Translations under genes and position numbers: made by a program | Source: Rhizophagus irregularis | Taxonomy: Eukaryota; Glomeromycota; Glomeromycetes; Glomerales; Glomeraceae | Reading direction: 5' to 3' | Assembly (NCBI RefSeq): GCF_026210795.1 | Contig: NC_089434.1 | Span: forward strand, 2,728,001-2,792,000 | DNA length: 64,000 bases | Shown: in pieces, positions 1 through 12,125 of the stretch | How the letters are laid out: every line of letters begins with the position of its first letter | Position numbering within the stretch: the first letter of the stretch is position 1 | Notes under the pieces: generated by a model | Seen by the model: only the letters and a program-made list of their open reading frames with translations | Databases searched by the model: none | What the model was told of the DNA's origin: nothing

Positions 1-3000
1 TTGAATCAATCTTTTTAGCATTGCTGGTTTCAGAAATCGAATTTACGTAGGAGTTAAAAAATGAGTGAAAACGATTTTACGTTTCATAAATATTCGTGTC
101 AATTATAACACCGGATATTTGTTCACTGACCAGTTCGTAATCATTTGCTGACACAACAGTATATGCTGTTGAGATTACTTAAAAATGTTGTAACTACTAG
201 TTAGCATATGAAAAAAAAAGAGATTAAATTATGAAAATAATTATAATTTATTATTCATTTGTATTACCATTCATTTGTATTATATTCATTTGTATTTATA
301 AGGATGTCAAGTTTTATTTTCCTTTTTGTTTCCTACTCGAGCTTCCTTCTCTTCGATGGTTTATTATTATTTTTTTTTCTTTTTTTTTCTTATCATTAAT
401 TAATTGGTTTAGTATATTTCTTTTAAATTTTGGTTTTTTTTTTTTGTGAATTTAAATTGAAGTTGAATTTTGTCTCAGTTTACAATAAATAATAAAATAA
501 CAAAGTTATTATTTGCGATACAAAATTGTTCATTATGATGATTTTTAAGTAACATACATATTATTTTTGGATTTTATTACAATAACTGTGCAGTAAATAA
601 ACTTAATATTGTTTACTATTTTTGATACGCAAAGGAGGTTATCAAAATTTTTTTTAGTACTCCGTTTTTTGTGATTGATATAATCTCATAATTTGATCCA
701 TAATAGCTCGTTTCATCCGTTTCAATTGTTATTGCTATATCTCTTACTACCGCCACACTTGTTCAGTACTATATAAAATAGTTTTTGATTGCTTCAAGAT
801 AAATGATACAGAATTATTAGTACAAGTATGTATGTGGGATCATTCCAATACCAAAAAATTCCAATGATAATCTACGGAGCCGGCCGATGGTTTCTGAGAA
901 CAATATTTGTGAATACGCCCAATTAATTACAGATAATATTAACAGATATTATAAATAATTTTAAATTAGTTAAAATTATTGTTACATATTATTAAAGTTC
1001 AGGAAGATTTATTTCGTGAGAGGTGTGATAATAGCTTGCAAATGAGCATAATGAGCATTAATTTGTATAATTATCCTAAAATATACCAAATATGGTAATT
1101 TAAAACCTGATTTTTTTGCATGCAAATATTTTATTGTAGTACAAGCCCTTCTTGCAAAATTCCTTATTTGGAATAGCGAAAAATAGCTATAAATAATATT
1201 TATTAATTTGATTTGTTGATAGTGAAAGATTTACAAAAAATTTATCTTAAAAGGTATGAAACACAATTTTTATTTTAACGAAGATGTGTAATTCGATTAA
1301 TTTGTATTGCTGCTAATGGTTTTATCTTTAGTATAAATTATCTGTATAGTTTTCATGGCTAAATATCGCGTGACGTGATACAAAAGGAAATTTTAATATA
1401 GTCTTTTTTTTAAAAAATATTTGTATTTACAACTTGAGGGATGAATTCATAATTCGTTTAGATTGGATTGAGTCGATGCTTCACGTTTGAGGACTCAATT
1501 GGATTGGATTTTATTATAAAAATTTCCAATCTAGCGTAATACCCCACGATTGACAATACATTTATTATAAGAAACAATTTAAGTTAATACGTTAAATCTT
1601 TAATAAATTATTATTGGTCAGCCTATTAGTATTATATTTGCGCATGGCGTCTCGTGTTTAGTCATGTATATTATAAATGAACAAGTACAATTTTCTTTAC
1701 GTGACGTTAATAATGATACGTATTAAAACATCAATTAATGATACAACTTGGATAAATAAATTATGATTTAACAAAATATTTCTGTATTAGGTAATATTTA
1801 GTTAAAGAGAGGTGACAAATTGTGAAGTTATCTATAGATCATACCAACCACAATATACCAACCCACAAACCCACTAATTAATCACCACACCAATCACTCC
1901 AACTCACATCACCTCTCATTTTACCCATATAATCATATAATTTTGAACTATGGGACTAAGGACCAAGGATTAAACACAGGTTTCTCTACTAAACTTCAAA
2001 ATTTTGTATTCGCTCAAGTATGTTTTAACGTTGGAGAGTTGATTGTCACTATACTTGACGAAATATAATAGAAGAAAAAAAGAGGAAAGAAAAAGGATAA
2101 AAATAAAATTTGCTCCATGATGTATTTATATTCATTGAATATCGATGTGCTGACACATTTCTTTGATCATTATATAATTATAGTAATTAATAGTTCACAT
2201 TTTCGCGTCTAATTATTAGACAATATTTGTTACGTCGATTACGCCAATTATGCGACTAGTTTTTCGGTGATTACTTATTGATAGCTAGTCCCGTGATGTA
2301 ATAATTATATAAGCAGTTAATAATTTCCCGTGACTGTTAAAGTATTGTTTTTTCGTCTTTATCATCATTTTTAAATTTTGTAAAACTTTTTTTGTCAATT
2401 TGTGCTAGCAATACACTATTCTCTGACCGAAGTTGAAAGAAATGCATTGATATTTCTGCAGACCTAAATCTATTGGGTAACTGAGAAACATCTTATGATT
2501 TGATAGGAGGGACATTTGCGCTTTGGTAAGTGGACAAGTACCAAGAAACTGTAAACCACTCGTATTTCAGTAGGTGAACAAAATTGTTTTAGTGATGAAA
2601 TGGAGGGAAATAGTCAATAAAAAGAACTTATTGTAGATAGGATCAAACTATATTCATCAACGTTTAAATGAAACTAGTAAAATATTAAATTTTCTTATCT
2701 ATTATAGTTATTGTCAAATATATTGGTACTTAAACACTTTATTTCCTCTATAACTTTTTATTACTTTTTATTACTTTTAATTAATCTTTATGTTTCTTTG
2801 AAATTTATTAAAATGAATAGAATGAAAACAAAAAAAACAATGCTTATAATTCTTTTGTGCACGCTTTTAATTTGCTGCTACCAACAAACGTTCTAACGTT
2901 ACATGCTTCATTTGACAATCACTACCTATTCCTTTATTTGAGACAACATTGATAAGCAAAAATAACAATTTTAATCTATTTTTATGAAAAATACGATCTA

Positions 3001-3840
3001 TCTTTACGATACTTCTTAGAGTGTTTCTAAACAAATTTTTTAACGCGTAAAATTCATTTTAAGGTTCTATGGTTCGTTTTAATTGACAGAGTTTCAGTTA
3101 TATATATTTTCGTAGCTCCGGCAAAATGCTGACCGGAATTACTGACACTAATCACGTGGCTCTATCTGATGGTTGAATAATTATTTCTTTTTTTAATAAC
3201 AGCGTTGGGAATTCTAATCCTATCTATTAAAGACCAACAGGTGATTTAAAAGTGAATTTATACAAAATCCTTTACCGAGATCATAGAAGAACATCTAGAT
3301 GTATATTCGTCGATCAACAGATTTTTGGTTTGAGAATTGAGAAATAATGATAGAACAAGATGGAATAATGAAAAATTATGAAACATTAAAGAAAACTATC
3401 AATTTATTCCTATTATTCAATTTGTCGATATCTTTACTGACAATTTCATTTTATCCTGATCATATTTATAAAGAATTTGAAGATTCTACCAAAAAAATGA
3501 GTGTTTTAAAATGGACGATTATCTGATTTGTTGTTCCAACGGTCTATATACATCGCTTAATTGATCAAAAAATATAATTTGTATAAATATTAGATTAAAT
3601 TATATTTATCGGTATAAAATTTTTAGATAATCTTCGTGGATGTGAACGGGTGTTTCTCTAAGACCTTATAAAATTTCGGTCACGCTAGTCAAATACGGTA
3701 AACCGTACGACTGAAAAATTGCGTAACAATAACTCTCCTTTTTTTTATAAATACTCATGATAATTCCTCATCGAGAATTTTTCATGCAAACTCTAAAAAT
3801 AATTTTTCTAAAAAATTCATTTTATTACTTTTACAGAATT
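1..3840. other. AT-rich stretch without a recognisable gene
   Basis: I see no coding region I can support. The short open frames here (for example 231-449 and 2711-2896) are homopolymer-like hydrophobic translations of T-rich sequence with no convincing start or codon pattern. A G-free tract lies at 1839-1944. A short CTGACCGGAATTA motif at 3129-3142 is followed by CACGTG at 3153; this pairing recurs elsewhere in the window. Confidence 0.6.
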
Positions 3841-5240
3841 ATGTCCAAAATAGAAGTATCGTTAAATTGTTTACTTTAGAACACACTTTTTTTGATAATA
3901 TTTTTTCGGTTAACGTTCTTGGTACCAACTCTATAAAGGAGGGTAATGTTGAATATCTTATTTGGAATAAGAAAAGTAAACCGTTAGACATTGATTATGC
4001 TGATCTGATCCTTTGGAAACTGAAAAAGACGTATCCCTACTTAAAAATGTTAAGGAAGTTAACATTGAAGAAAAATTTAGTGCCAAGAAGATAAAAAGAT
4101 GATGATGCAGCGGATAACATCCAAGTGCCCGCCACCACTGGTAAGTGATTTGCAGTAATGAATTATCAATTTTTTATTCGATTAGTGAAAGGAAAGCGGA
4201 AGGTTCGGACTTAGACAAGGCAAATATAACGAAAAAAGAGAAACTAGGTACGCGAAGAATAAACTATATAAATTTCGTATTCTTGCATGATGGAAGTAAT
4301 ATGTTATGTTAACATTTTTCATGTATTCTGAAAGATCTTCTCCTGAATCAATAGTAAAGTTTTAACGGAGGATGAAGAGAATAAAAGAGGGATCAAAACT
4401 GATTTCACAAAGCCACACAAATTGTGCGATAATAGATAAGAAAAGGTAGAGACGATATTCTGCGCGAAACATACAATTATATTTATAAACGGTATTGTGA
4501 AACCAGTAATGCAAAAGTCTTAGCGATAAAAAATTACATCCACTTTTCGCACTTTAATCTGCACCAGGAGGAGGAAAATCATTCTTTTTTGACGAGTTAG
4601 CTAGTTTAAAAGGTAAAGATATTAAACTTGTTAGTAATTATTTTAAAAAAAATTCTCAGGATAATGGAAGGGTCATTATTCGTAATTCAACCAGCGTTTG
4701 TATTACGTATAATGGACTTTCGTTATATGATGGTGATAATGCAGACAGCAAAATTCGAAAAGGATTAGCTATTTCTTCGATGAGAACAAGTTAGGCTGGG
4801 ATAAGTTTTACGATAAATTTAGTAAATGTTTGATTCATTGAATACTCTTAAGGCCATTGACAGTATCATACTTCATTCGGGAAAATCAGTACTCTTATAT
4901 GTTGATGAGACTATGAAATTATACTTTCTCGATAATACTAAGGAATATCTTATCAAGAACTTAGCGTGGAGCGCCGAAACACACAGACCAATTAAGTGGA
5001 TACTATTAAGAAGACTTGTTTTTTCAGAATCAGAAAGTTATTTCGTGAATTATTGGAAAATTTAGAAAGGGGGAGATTGTATACTGTTAGAAAATGTATC
5101 GCAGATTGTAATGGACATCCAAGGAAACCTTTCATGAAATTTTAGGTGACGCTACAGTCTTGAAAACTGATCAATACGCTTCTCTTACGAACGTTTGGCA
5201 AGAAAGCTTGAATCAATGTTAGGTAGAATTTCTCTTCCTA
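3841..5240 (+). pseudogene. Crinkler (CRN)-like P-loop NTPase pseudogene
   Basis: I recognise a decayed Crinkler-type gene. An ATG at 3841 opens a short frame, and after a frameshift the reading continues at about 3867-4090 with a ubiquitin-like CRN header pattern (FSVNVLG...NSIKEGNVEYLIW...ADLILWKL). An acidic linker (DDDAADNIQVP) follows near 4100-4130, then a likely intron beginning GTAAGT at 4140. Further on, APGGGKS at 4561-4581 looks like a Walker A P-loop and VLLYVDE near 4886-4909 like a Walker B motif. Stops and frame changes occur throughout (for example after 4790 and 5063). In known CRN proteins a header is followed by a P-loop NTPase and sometimes a nuclease. Here only the header and P-loop part are visible. 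The frame is broken in several places, so I call it a pseudogene. Confidence 0.6.
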
Positions 5241-6582
5241 TAGTTAGGATGGCATATTAGGAATTAAGACATCATTAACATGTGAAATAGAAATTTAATC
5301 TAATACTTAGTAGCATAGTTGCGCACATGTATTTTTCTGATCATAGTAAATAATATAATGATTTTTTAGCAAATAAAAAAATATTATAATATTTCTTTAC
5401 TACTACAATTACGAAAAATTTCTATAGCTTTGTTTCTATTTATAATTACATCCAATTCTATAAACATCAGTTTATTATCTATATTTACAAATTTACTTGT
5501 CTATATCATACCCACCAACACAGAGCATATAAAGGATCAGTTAACTTCCGTAAGATAATTTTTTTGATGCGGAATAATTTCAGGCCTGTAGTGTTAATTC
5601 CAAAGATTAGCAAATAAGCATATGATAAAAATTGTCTGTGATCGAAAGAAATTTACTTTTGCATTTGATTTCATGATGGATAAAAAAATATTGTGCCGCT
5701 TGAAGGCCATCGCTATTTGTATCTGTGCTTATTTCTAGTGGCAACATCAGGCATAAGATTCATTCTTTTATTATTCAGATATGTTACTTTGTAACCAGAG
5801 ATTCTACGAAGTGATGATACTAAACATTAGATATCTACAACATACATGTTTTTTATTATTGCCATCAACACTGCGCACAGTCTATTCCGACAATTGCATT
5901 AGAAATGATAGATTTCTTTGATAATGAGGATTCGCCGAGAAAAGTATATCCTAATTTTCCTTTGCAATTTATACTAAGAAACGATAATAATATTTCGCTC
6001 ATAATGAGGCTTTTTTATTAACCATACTATCATTTATAATATGTTTATGGATTTTTTCGCATGGCAATAATGACAATAGATGCGACACAGCGTATAATTT
6101 ATTTTCCGTGTATGAAATTAAAAATGACAAATTTTTTACTGTCCATTTTCGAATGCATACATTTTTGTTTTCGTGTTTGTATCATTTTTTATAAATAACA
6201 ATGGATTTTCTAGTTTCACTAATACATCACGTAACTTTGATAGTGATTGTCACAAAGTTATACCGACAATCCGGGATAATCATTCTCTCGTAAAGGAATA
6301 TAATAACTATTTTTGTTGGTCGATATGTAAGATATTGTATACAAATCCCTAATTACACCTCTCCGGACTAGCCAATGAATAAGTAAAAATATATGATTGT
6401 AAACATCTATGTAATGGACATAATATAGTGGGAGTTTTACAGTTGATAGCAGATGAGGCGAATAAATAATAAATTTATTCAATTCTTTGTTAATAATCAT
6501 TACACCAATGATTGTGGAATACGGGTGGGATATGATTGTTATCAATTGGCGATATTATTGATAAGTCTGTGATGGCAATTCA
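5241..6582. other. Intergenic, no gene seen
   Basis: No supportable gene. The minus-strand open frame at 6258-6545 has no recognisable domain and is probably spurious. Confidence 0.5.
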
Positions 6583-7225
6583 TTATTTATTTTGAATAAG
6601 TTTCAATATCGCATCTAGCTTTTGAATCAAATCATCTTTTATCACATTAATTTCTGATTTAAGGCCACTAATTTCTGATTTAAGTCCGTTAGTTTCTAAT
6701 CTAACCCATAAATCTCTTCTATAACTTGTCCCATCTCAGGCGATGTGTTTCTAATTCTATACAATTTTGTATGCCATACTGCTTGGGTTGCCCTATTTTT
6801 CCATACACAGCATCAACTCCAGTGGTTTCGAATGCTATAACCACCTCTGGTTTGATGTGAACGTGTAAATGACCATGACACTCTTTTGCTTGATAGTCCT
6901 TTGATTCCAGAGCAAAAAGTTCAACGGGATTTTTTATCTGTTGTCTACAAATTTTTTCTACCTAATATGCGGACACCTAAATCCATGGTTGTCTATAGAT
7001 GACTAAATGCTTGCTCGTTTTATGATTGTTTGATCTAGTATTCTTATCATAATTATATATTGTATGTTCCGGGATGAGAATATATTAGAATTTCACTACA
7101 TCATCCTATTGGGGTATACATATCCAACCATCTTTCCCTCTTCTCCAATTATTATCAGGAAAACGAACTTGTTGTGGCGCTATTCCTGCACAAAAAACTG
7201 GGGGTTTGAGTTGTGGACGTTCTAA
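6583..7225 (-). pseudogene. Unrecognised coiled-coil protein pseudogene
   Basis: Read on the minus strand, several frames join into one decayed gene. The stop codon is at 6585-6583. Just upstream (about 6586-6700) is a heptad-like segment (LKSEISGLKSEINVIKDDL...), a short C-terminal coiled coil. Upstream, across a frameshift, about 6720-6960 reads as plausible protein (VELFALESKDYQAKECHGH, then IKPEVVIAFETTGVDAVYGK). The part nearest 7200 gives PDNNWRRGKDGWICIP before stops. At least two stops and two frame changes separate these pieces. I do not recognise the family. The consistent protein-like character across frames on one strand is the evidence that this was a gene. Confidence 0.45.
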
Positions 7226-7399
7226 TAAAATTTAGGATATTTATTTGTACTAATACATTCGGATCCGTAATTTCTGTAAAACTCCCATGAATATAATACA
7301 TTTACGGAAATAACATGGAAAAAAAACCCCAAGATTGCAAAGATCTACTTTTTTAAGATGGCCAGTTTTAAGTTTCAAAGAACTCTTCAAAAAAAAAAA

Positions 7400-8340
7400 G
7401 ATATCATTGAGAAATTAAAAGAATATAAATACAAAAATTGCGTAATGTTAACTGAAATTATTATGAAGCCTTGATCATTGGTTAAGCAAATTTTTGATTC
7501 GATTAGAGAGAAAAAGATTTTTATTGATTGCGTGGAATCCGTAAATTTTCAGAGAAAAAATTGCAGAGAAAATATTGGACAACAGTATCTGCCAAAACAT
7601 GTGTTAGAATTAAAATAGTCCATCTACATAAGGAAATTCGGATAGAGGCTTGAGCTTTTATTACATTTTTTTGGTATAAGTCCTAGTAGTGAATTTGCTA
7701 TTGAACGATTTATTAACGTTAACGGGTTATATTTTGATTGGTTTATTACATTGCATTTTGTGAATAATCGTAACAACTATTCTTTTTGGCAATGCAATCA
7801 TAACGAGTAACGACATGAAAGATAGATCTTATAAAATAAAAAATTTAATTCAGGAATTGCCAACGTATAGTATATTATATAAGAGAGGAGTGAATGGAAT
7901 TTATGTCCTAGATGTAAGAAATATGAAGAAGATTGGGAGCACGTCTGGAAATGTGAAGCGAATAAAATAGAAGTTGATGCATTAATTAAAGAATCGATTT
8001 ATAATTATAGAAGAGGAAAAGAAACACGAAGAAGTCAAAATTTTAATTTATCGAATTATTTACATTTTCCGTGAATGGATCCAAATTTTAAGAGAGTTCT
8101 AGAACAACCTTCGATAGTACTTTCTGGGAAAAACAGAGAATGGGAGTTATTGAGAGGAGTTTACAATATAAATTTCGATAGAATTTCAAACAAATAGAAA
8201 ATTTATGGAGTTTCTGTTACGAAAGTATAAGAATATGGATACCAAGATGTGAATCAGTGGCTGAAATAGAAAAAGAAAGAGGGTTAAAGAAAAAAGATCT
8301 CAATATAAAGAATTCTTAACGAAGAAGATGTTGGCTCAGA
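7400..8340 (+). pseudogene. Decayed 3' end of a LINE ORF2 (C-terminal CCHC region)
   Basis: Plus-strand pieces resemble the C-terminal part of a LINE ORF2. About 7680-7790 reads GISPSSEFAIERFINVNGLY. About 7905-7955 contains CPRCKKYEEDWEHVWKC, a C-x2-C-x8-H-x3-C knuckle like those that end LINE ORF2 proteins. About 8228-8302 gives RIWIPRCESVAEIEKERG. Frameshifts and stops separate the pieces. The knuckle spacing equals that of the truncated LINE at 13529-14609 (C-x2-C-x8-H-x3-C) and differs from the full-length LINE at 25-33 kb (C-x2-C-x7-H-x4-C), so it may belong to the former family. No target-site duplication was found. Confidence 0.5.
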
Positions 8341-9018
8341 AGAAAAAAAAATAATAATAAAAATAGAAAAACAGATGAAAATGATAAAATCAAATAAAAA
8401 AATTAACAAAAAATATTAAATTAGTAACAAAAGATAAAATGATAGATCAAATTACTGAAGGAAATTCGATAAAGAACAATTGGAGCATGATAATTAAAAT
8501 GTTATAATTTTAGATAGATTAGTTTAGATAGATTATATAATTTCTAGAAATTTATAGAATGAACTTAGTTATAGAGAATATGATTATGTAAATTATTTTA
8601 TTTTCTAGGTGCTTTAAAAATTATGTAATCAATATTATTATTGTTCTTAATTAATAAACGCGTTACTATTTTTTTTTTAAAAAAAAGGTTATCATCCGAG
8701 GGCAACTATCACTCTTTCAGAGCTTTGCCTTATACGGATGCAGAGCAACAAACAATATAATCACACTTCATTTGTATAAATAAATCCCTTGTGGAACAGT
8801 AAAAATAATAATATAAACAATTCTCTGTTGTACATTTCGCTTTATTTGTCGAAATTTGGTGGAAATAAGAAATCATTATGTGTGCATATTAGTATTTTCC
8901 GTATTGGCTGATAGTTTGTGCACACGGATGTGAAACCGATCAATGTATAAAAAAATGAACTTATCAAGTCTTTGAATATGAATATCCTTCACTTTACCCT
9001 AACAATAAAGACAACATT
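8341..9018. promoter_or_regulatory. Intergenic and probable promoter of the 9019 gene
   Basis: AT-rich spacer. A TATA-like run (GTATAAAAAAAT, TATAA at 8945-8949) lies about 70 bp upstream of the ATG at 9019, a reasonable distance for a core promoter. Nothing else recognisable. Confidence 0.3.
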
Positions 9019-9639
9019 ATGATAACAAAGGAAGAAATTTTAGCTTGTATTAATTCGGTAAATTTAAATGTGAATCCATACGAAACCCTTTGGAGAGGCA
9101 AAGTAGAAAGTTATAGCGAAAAGATCCAAGGGTTTGTAAACAAAGAAAAAATATCTGTCATTAAATTGCGAGATATTGCCGATGGTCAAACGTATAAACT
9201 AGTAAAGAAAACTTCTGATTTAAGCGCCGATTTATTAGTTCGTCTTGAAAGAAAATGTCAAGTTTATTATCTTTGGTCGAGAACTAAATTGTACGGCAGT
9301 GAGTCTTTCGTCTTTGAAGGAAATTGGCGTAACATTAACTATTATTGGACCCTTTTTCCTCAGGAAGACTTTGAAGGAAGTTTCCCTTATTCTTTAAATG
9401 AACATTTAGTAAAAAATTTTCTTATGAACGAAAAATTGGTATCTTTAAAAGAAGAAAATGCTTCCTTAACTAAGCAACTCCGCCAATCAGAGGAACAGAA
9501 TCTTCAACTACAACGGTTGTTGGGACAATTTCAAGAGCAACAAATACAAATAAAACAAGAGGAAATAGAACAAACCGTTTATAATGCTAAAATAAAAATT
9601 GAGGAATTGCAAACTCTTCTTACTAACTTGCGAATGTAA
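9019..9639 (+). CDS. Hypothetical 206-aa protein with C-terminal coiled coil
   Basis: This is an uninterrupted single-exon frame of 206 codons plus stop, with codon use clearly more protein-like than the flanks. I do not recognise the N-terminal part (residues 1-130), which is rich in aromatic residues (YYLWSRTKLYGSE, NINYYWTLFP). From about residue 133 to the end the sequence is a leucine- and glutamine-rich heptad pattern (LVSLKEENASLTKQLRQSEE, then QLQRLLGQFQEQQ, ending IEELQTLLTNL). That predicts a coiled coil suitable for dimerisation. There is no signal peptide or membrane segment. The start at 9019 is the first ATG of the frame and a TATA-like motif lies about 70 bp upstream. A transcription-factor-like or scaffold role would be speculation. 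Confidence 0.65.
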   Translation: MITKEEILACINSVNLNVNPYETLWRGKVESYSEKIQGFVNKEKISVIKLRDIADGQTYKLVKKTSDLSADLLVRLERKCQVYYLWSRTKLYGSESFVFEGNWRNINYYWTLFPQEDFEGSFPYSLNEHLVKNFLMNEKLVSLKEENASLTKQLRQSEEQNLQLQRLLGQFQEQQIQIKQEEIEQTVYNAKIKIEELQTLLTNLRM

Positions 9640-9777
9640 CATCACTAAATTATAAATACGATCAATTATATAATTGAATCGTTAATTTCTTTTAACTAAT
9701 GTAACCTTCAATCGTCCATTTCCCATTCTGAGCAGATTTATTTACTATATAACTATTATTTTACTTACATTTAATTT

Positions 9778-10080
9778 AGTATATTGCGAATTATTTTATC
9801 ATTATTATTTATTAGTTACATCTATTTATTTTATTTTATTTATTTATTTATTTATTCTTTTCATGTATTTTTTCCACTGTACCTTGTTGCACGTGTATAG
9901 GATTAGTTATAAAGATGATTTAAGTAAATCACAATTTTTATACTAAATAAATAAATTTTATTGTATTATTGGTATTTATTAACGCAAAGAGGGTATAGAC
10001 AATTCATTTTTATTTAAATCACGTGACTAATAGTGCTGGCCAACACTATTTGTAATTCCGACCAGATTTATACCTATTAG
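9778..10080 (+). repeat. Dispersed repeat copy X1
   Basis: This stretch (ATTGCGAATTATTTTATC..., GTACCTTGTTGCACGTGTATAGG, then CACGTGACTAATAG and AATTCCGACCAG) is repeated in the same order at 13375-13528 continuing at 14610-14722. In the second copy a truncated LINE splits the repeat. X1 therefore shows roughly what the second copy looked like before that insertion. It lies just upstream of a gene remnant. Confidence 0.6.
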
Positions 10081-10149
10081 CTTGATTTTACATTAAAATA
10101 CTATAAAGTACATAATAAAAATTTTTTTAAAAAAATTACAATTTTTATC

Positions 10150-10785
10150 AAACCGATTTTACAAATTTCGGAAAATGAGATTTTACAATTTTCAGAAAAT
10201 TTGGAGGATAATTACGATTATGAGTTTTTTTATGACGTTAGTTATCATGTTACGACTTACGATTGTTACGTGTAAATTATTTCCACGCTCTTTGATAATT
10301 GATATATTGAATAAGAAAATTTATGGAATTATTTCAAATGTAAACGACCTGAGACAAACACACATTAACTTGGAATCAAAAGATTAATCTTAAACTAAGT
10401 TTAACACAAGAATTTCCTTTTTTTACAAGAACAAATTTTAAAAAAGGTTCGTGTCCTAAAATTTTAAACTTTTATTATATTCATTATTATTAGCGACTTC
10501 AAGAATGCTTCAAATAGACCAAATTCTAACTCCGTAACAAGCTTTGCAATCGAATGAACTTAGATTATTTTATCAACCGCCTGACGATATCAACATCTAT
10601 AATGTTACTTGTTAAAATTACTTTGCAAGACTATCATCAAAATGTCAATGACAATTACGATTATGAATTCTTTTACCAGTTTCCAGATGATATAAGACAT
10701 GTAACATTGTAACATGTAAATTTTTACCGCCTTCCTTGATTATAGGTATTTAGAACAAGAAAATTTGTGAATGTCGGTTATTACA
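10150..10785 (+). pseudogene. Broken copy of the 18563 two-domain gene
   Basis: The DNA closely matches the gene at 18563-19453. Both domains and the intron are recognisable. The exon-1 equivalent (about 10150-10440) contains CKLFPRSLIIDILNKKIYGI. The intron donor AAAAAGGTTCGT and the acceptor ATTATTAG followed by CGACTTCAAGAATGCTTCAA are conserved near 10440-10500. The exon-2 equivalent (10496-10785) contains LFYQPPDDINIYNV and DNYDYEFFYQ. Frameshifts and stops are present: TAATC at 10386, a premature stop in TCCGTAACAAG near 10534, a frame change at TTGTTAAAATTAC, and a duplicated ACATTGTAACATGTAA. The 5' part of exon 1 is missing. Confidence 0.75.
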
Positions 10786-11559
10786 TTTTTGCGTAAAGAT
10801 CATTTTTAGTAACACGTAGTCATTAGGAGATTATGGTAATAAAGTCTTATTTATTTGGAATATTGATTATCGATGTCAGTTAAATTATATTATTAATCAT
10901 TTGTCTGAATTTATTTGATTTATTACCAAGATAGTAAAATATTATTTCTCTCCTTAAATTTTGTTGATTGATTTAACTAAATATAATTTTAACGTCAGAT
11001 GATAAAAAAATTTTTATTAAAAAATAAAAACCCGTCAAATCTAAGGGATTTAGTACTAATTTACATGTAACATTTGTAACATTGTAACATGTGAACCTGT
11101 TCACTGGTTAAGATATTTTAAATCAAAAAAATCAAGAAACCGTGTCCTCCACGAATTAGATGTTTAGAAAACGTTATTGTTGGATTTGTACGATCGGGAG
11201 CAGGATAATACAAAGGAAAAAATCTATTATGTAATTGTGTAATTAAATGAAATAAATTCATGTGTTTCAACAATTGTTTGTTGATGAGAATTTTCAGTAA
11301 TGAGACTGTATCACACAAAAGCTACATCAGTCAAATACGGTCACCAAAAAATTACGTAGTAGTGATTAAAGATACTCAACAAGTCCTTCAATAACAATAA
11401 CAGTTTTATGTCATATTATCACTACAAAAATTGGTCTATTATTTTTGAACACAGTATACCTGGACGGCAGTATTGGGAAGTTTGTCCAAAACCTGTCCAA
11501 AGTTTTATCAAATCCTAAAAGTCTGTCCAAAACCCAACACTGCCTGGACGTTTCACGCA
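10786..11559. other. Intergenic with a small inverted-repeat element
   Basis: No gene. About 11458-11552 carries imperfect inverted ends (CCTGGACGGCAGTATTGGG against the reverse complement of CCCAACACTGCCTGGACG) around three TGTCCAAAAC-type motifs. It may be a small MITE-like relic. The minus-strand open frame over it is a shadow. Confidence 0.3.
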
Positions 11560-12069
11560 AAAGAGAATACGTACACTGAAAGAGACGACATTTCAACCAG
11601 AAGAAGTTGAGGATTTGGTGTCTGCTTATAGCAGGAATAACGATAATATACAAGAGTGCGAGAGTTCAAAATCAAATACGATAATCATTCAAAGAAAATT
11701 TCGAACCGAAGACTTGTATTACGTGTTGTTATTGACAAAAATACTTGTCCTACGTTTTACTCAGGAAGTAGTGACCGATACTGGAGAAAAGATGACAACT
11801 GAAAGTTCTTTACTCAATATAGAGGGAAGTAGCATTGGAAAGTGGTGTCTAAAAATAAGATGATGATTTCTCCAGAAGAACATTTGTCTAGCGACTTGAT
11901 CCCAGAACTTCTTATAGATGTATGTATAATTTTTTTTCTTACTATATTAATATTTTTATTTTTTATTTGTCTTACCGTATTTTATTAAAATATTCAAGAA
12001 AATATTAAATTTGGAAGAACATAATGATACGAAGGATAAAGGTAAACTTAGGACAGATGTCAACTTAAG
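11560..12069 (+). pseudogene. Unrecognised gene remnant
   Basis: Several plus-strand pieces read like exons of a decayed gene. RVVIDKNTCPTFYSGSSDRY occurs near 11715-11780. MMISPEEHLSSDLIPELLID near 11860-11920 is directly followed by a GTATGT donor-like site. KILNLEEHNDTKDKGKLRT near 12000-12055 runs to another AG/GTATGT at about 12068. In-frame stops in the first part indicate decay. I do not recognise the family. It lies immediately upstream of the 12126 gene but the frames do not join. Confidence 0.35.
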
Positions 12070-12125
12070 GTATGTTTATTATTTAATATTAAGTATACTT
12101 AAATAGTGGTATCATCTCATTTAAA

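Noticed and set aside
231-449. 72-codon hydrophobic open frame
   Set aside because: Translation of T-rich homopolymer sequence (poly Phe/Ile/Leu), no homologous partner and no conserved feature.
2711-2896. 61-codon open frame with a membrane-like translation
   Set aside because: Starts at TTG rather than ATG, is AT-driven, and shows no context supporting a gene.
6258-6545. Minus-strand 95-codon open frame next to the coiled-coil pseudogene
   Set aside because: Not in a frame that joins the pseudogene and has no recognisable domain; could be 3' sequence by chance.
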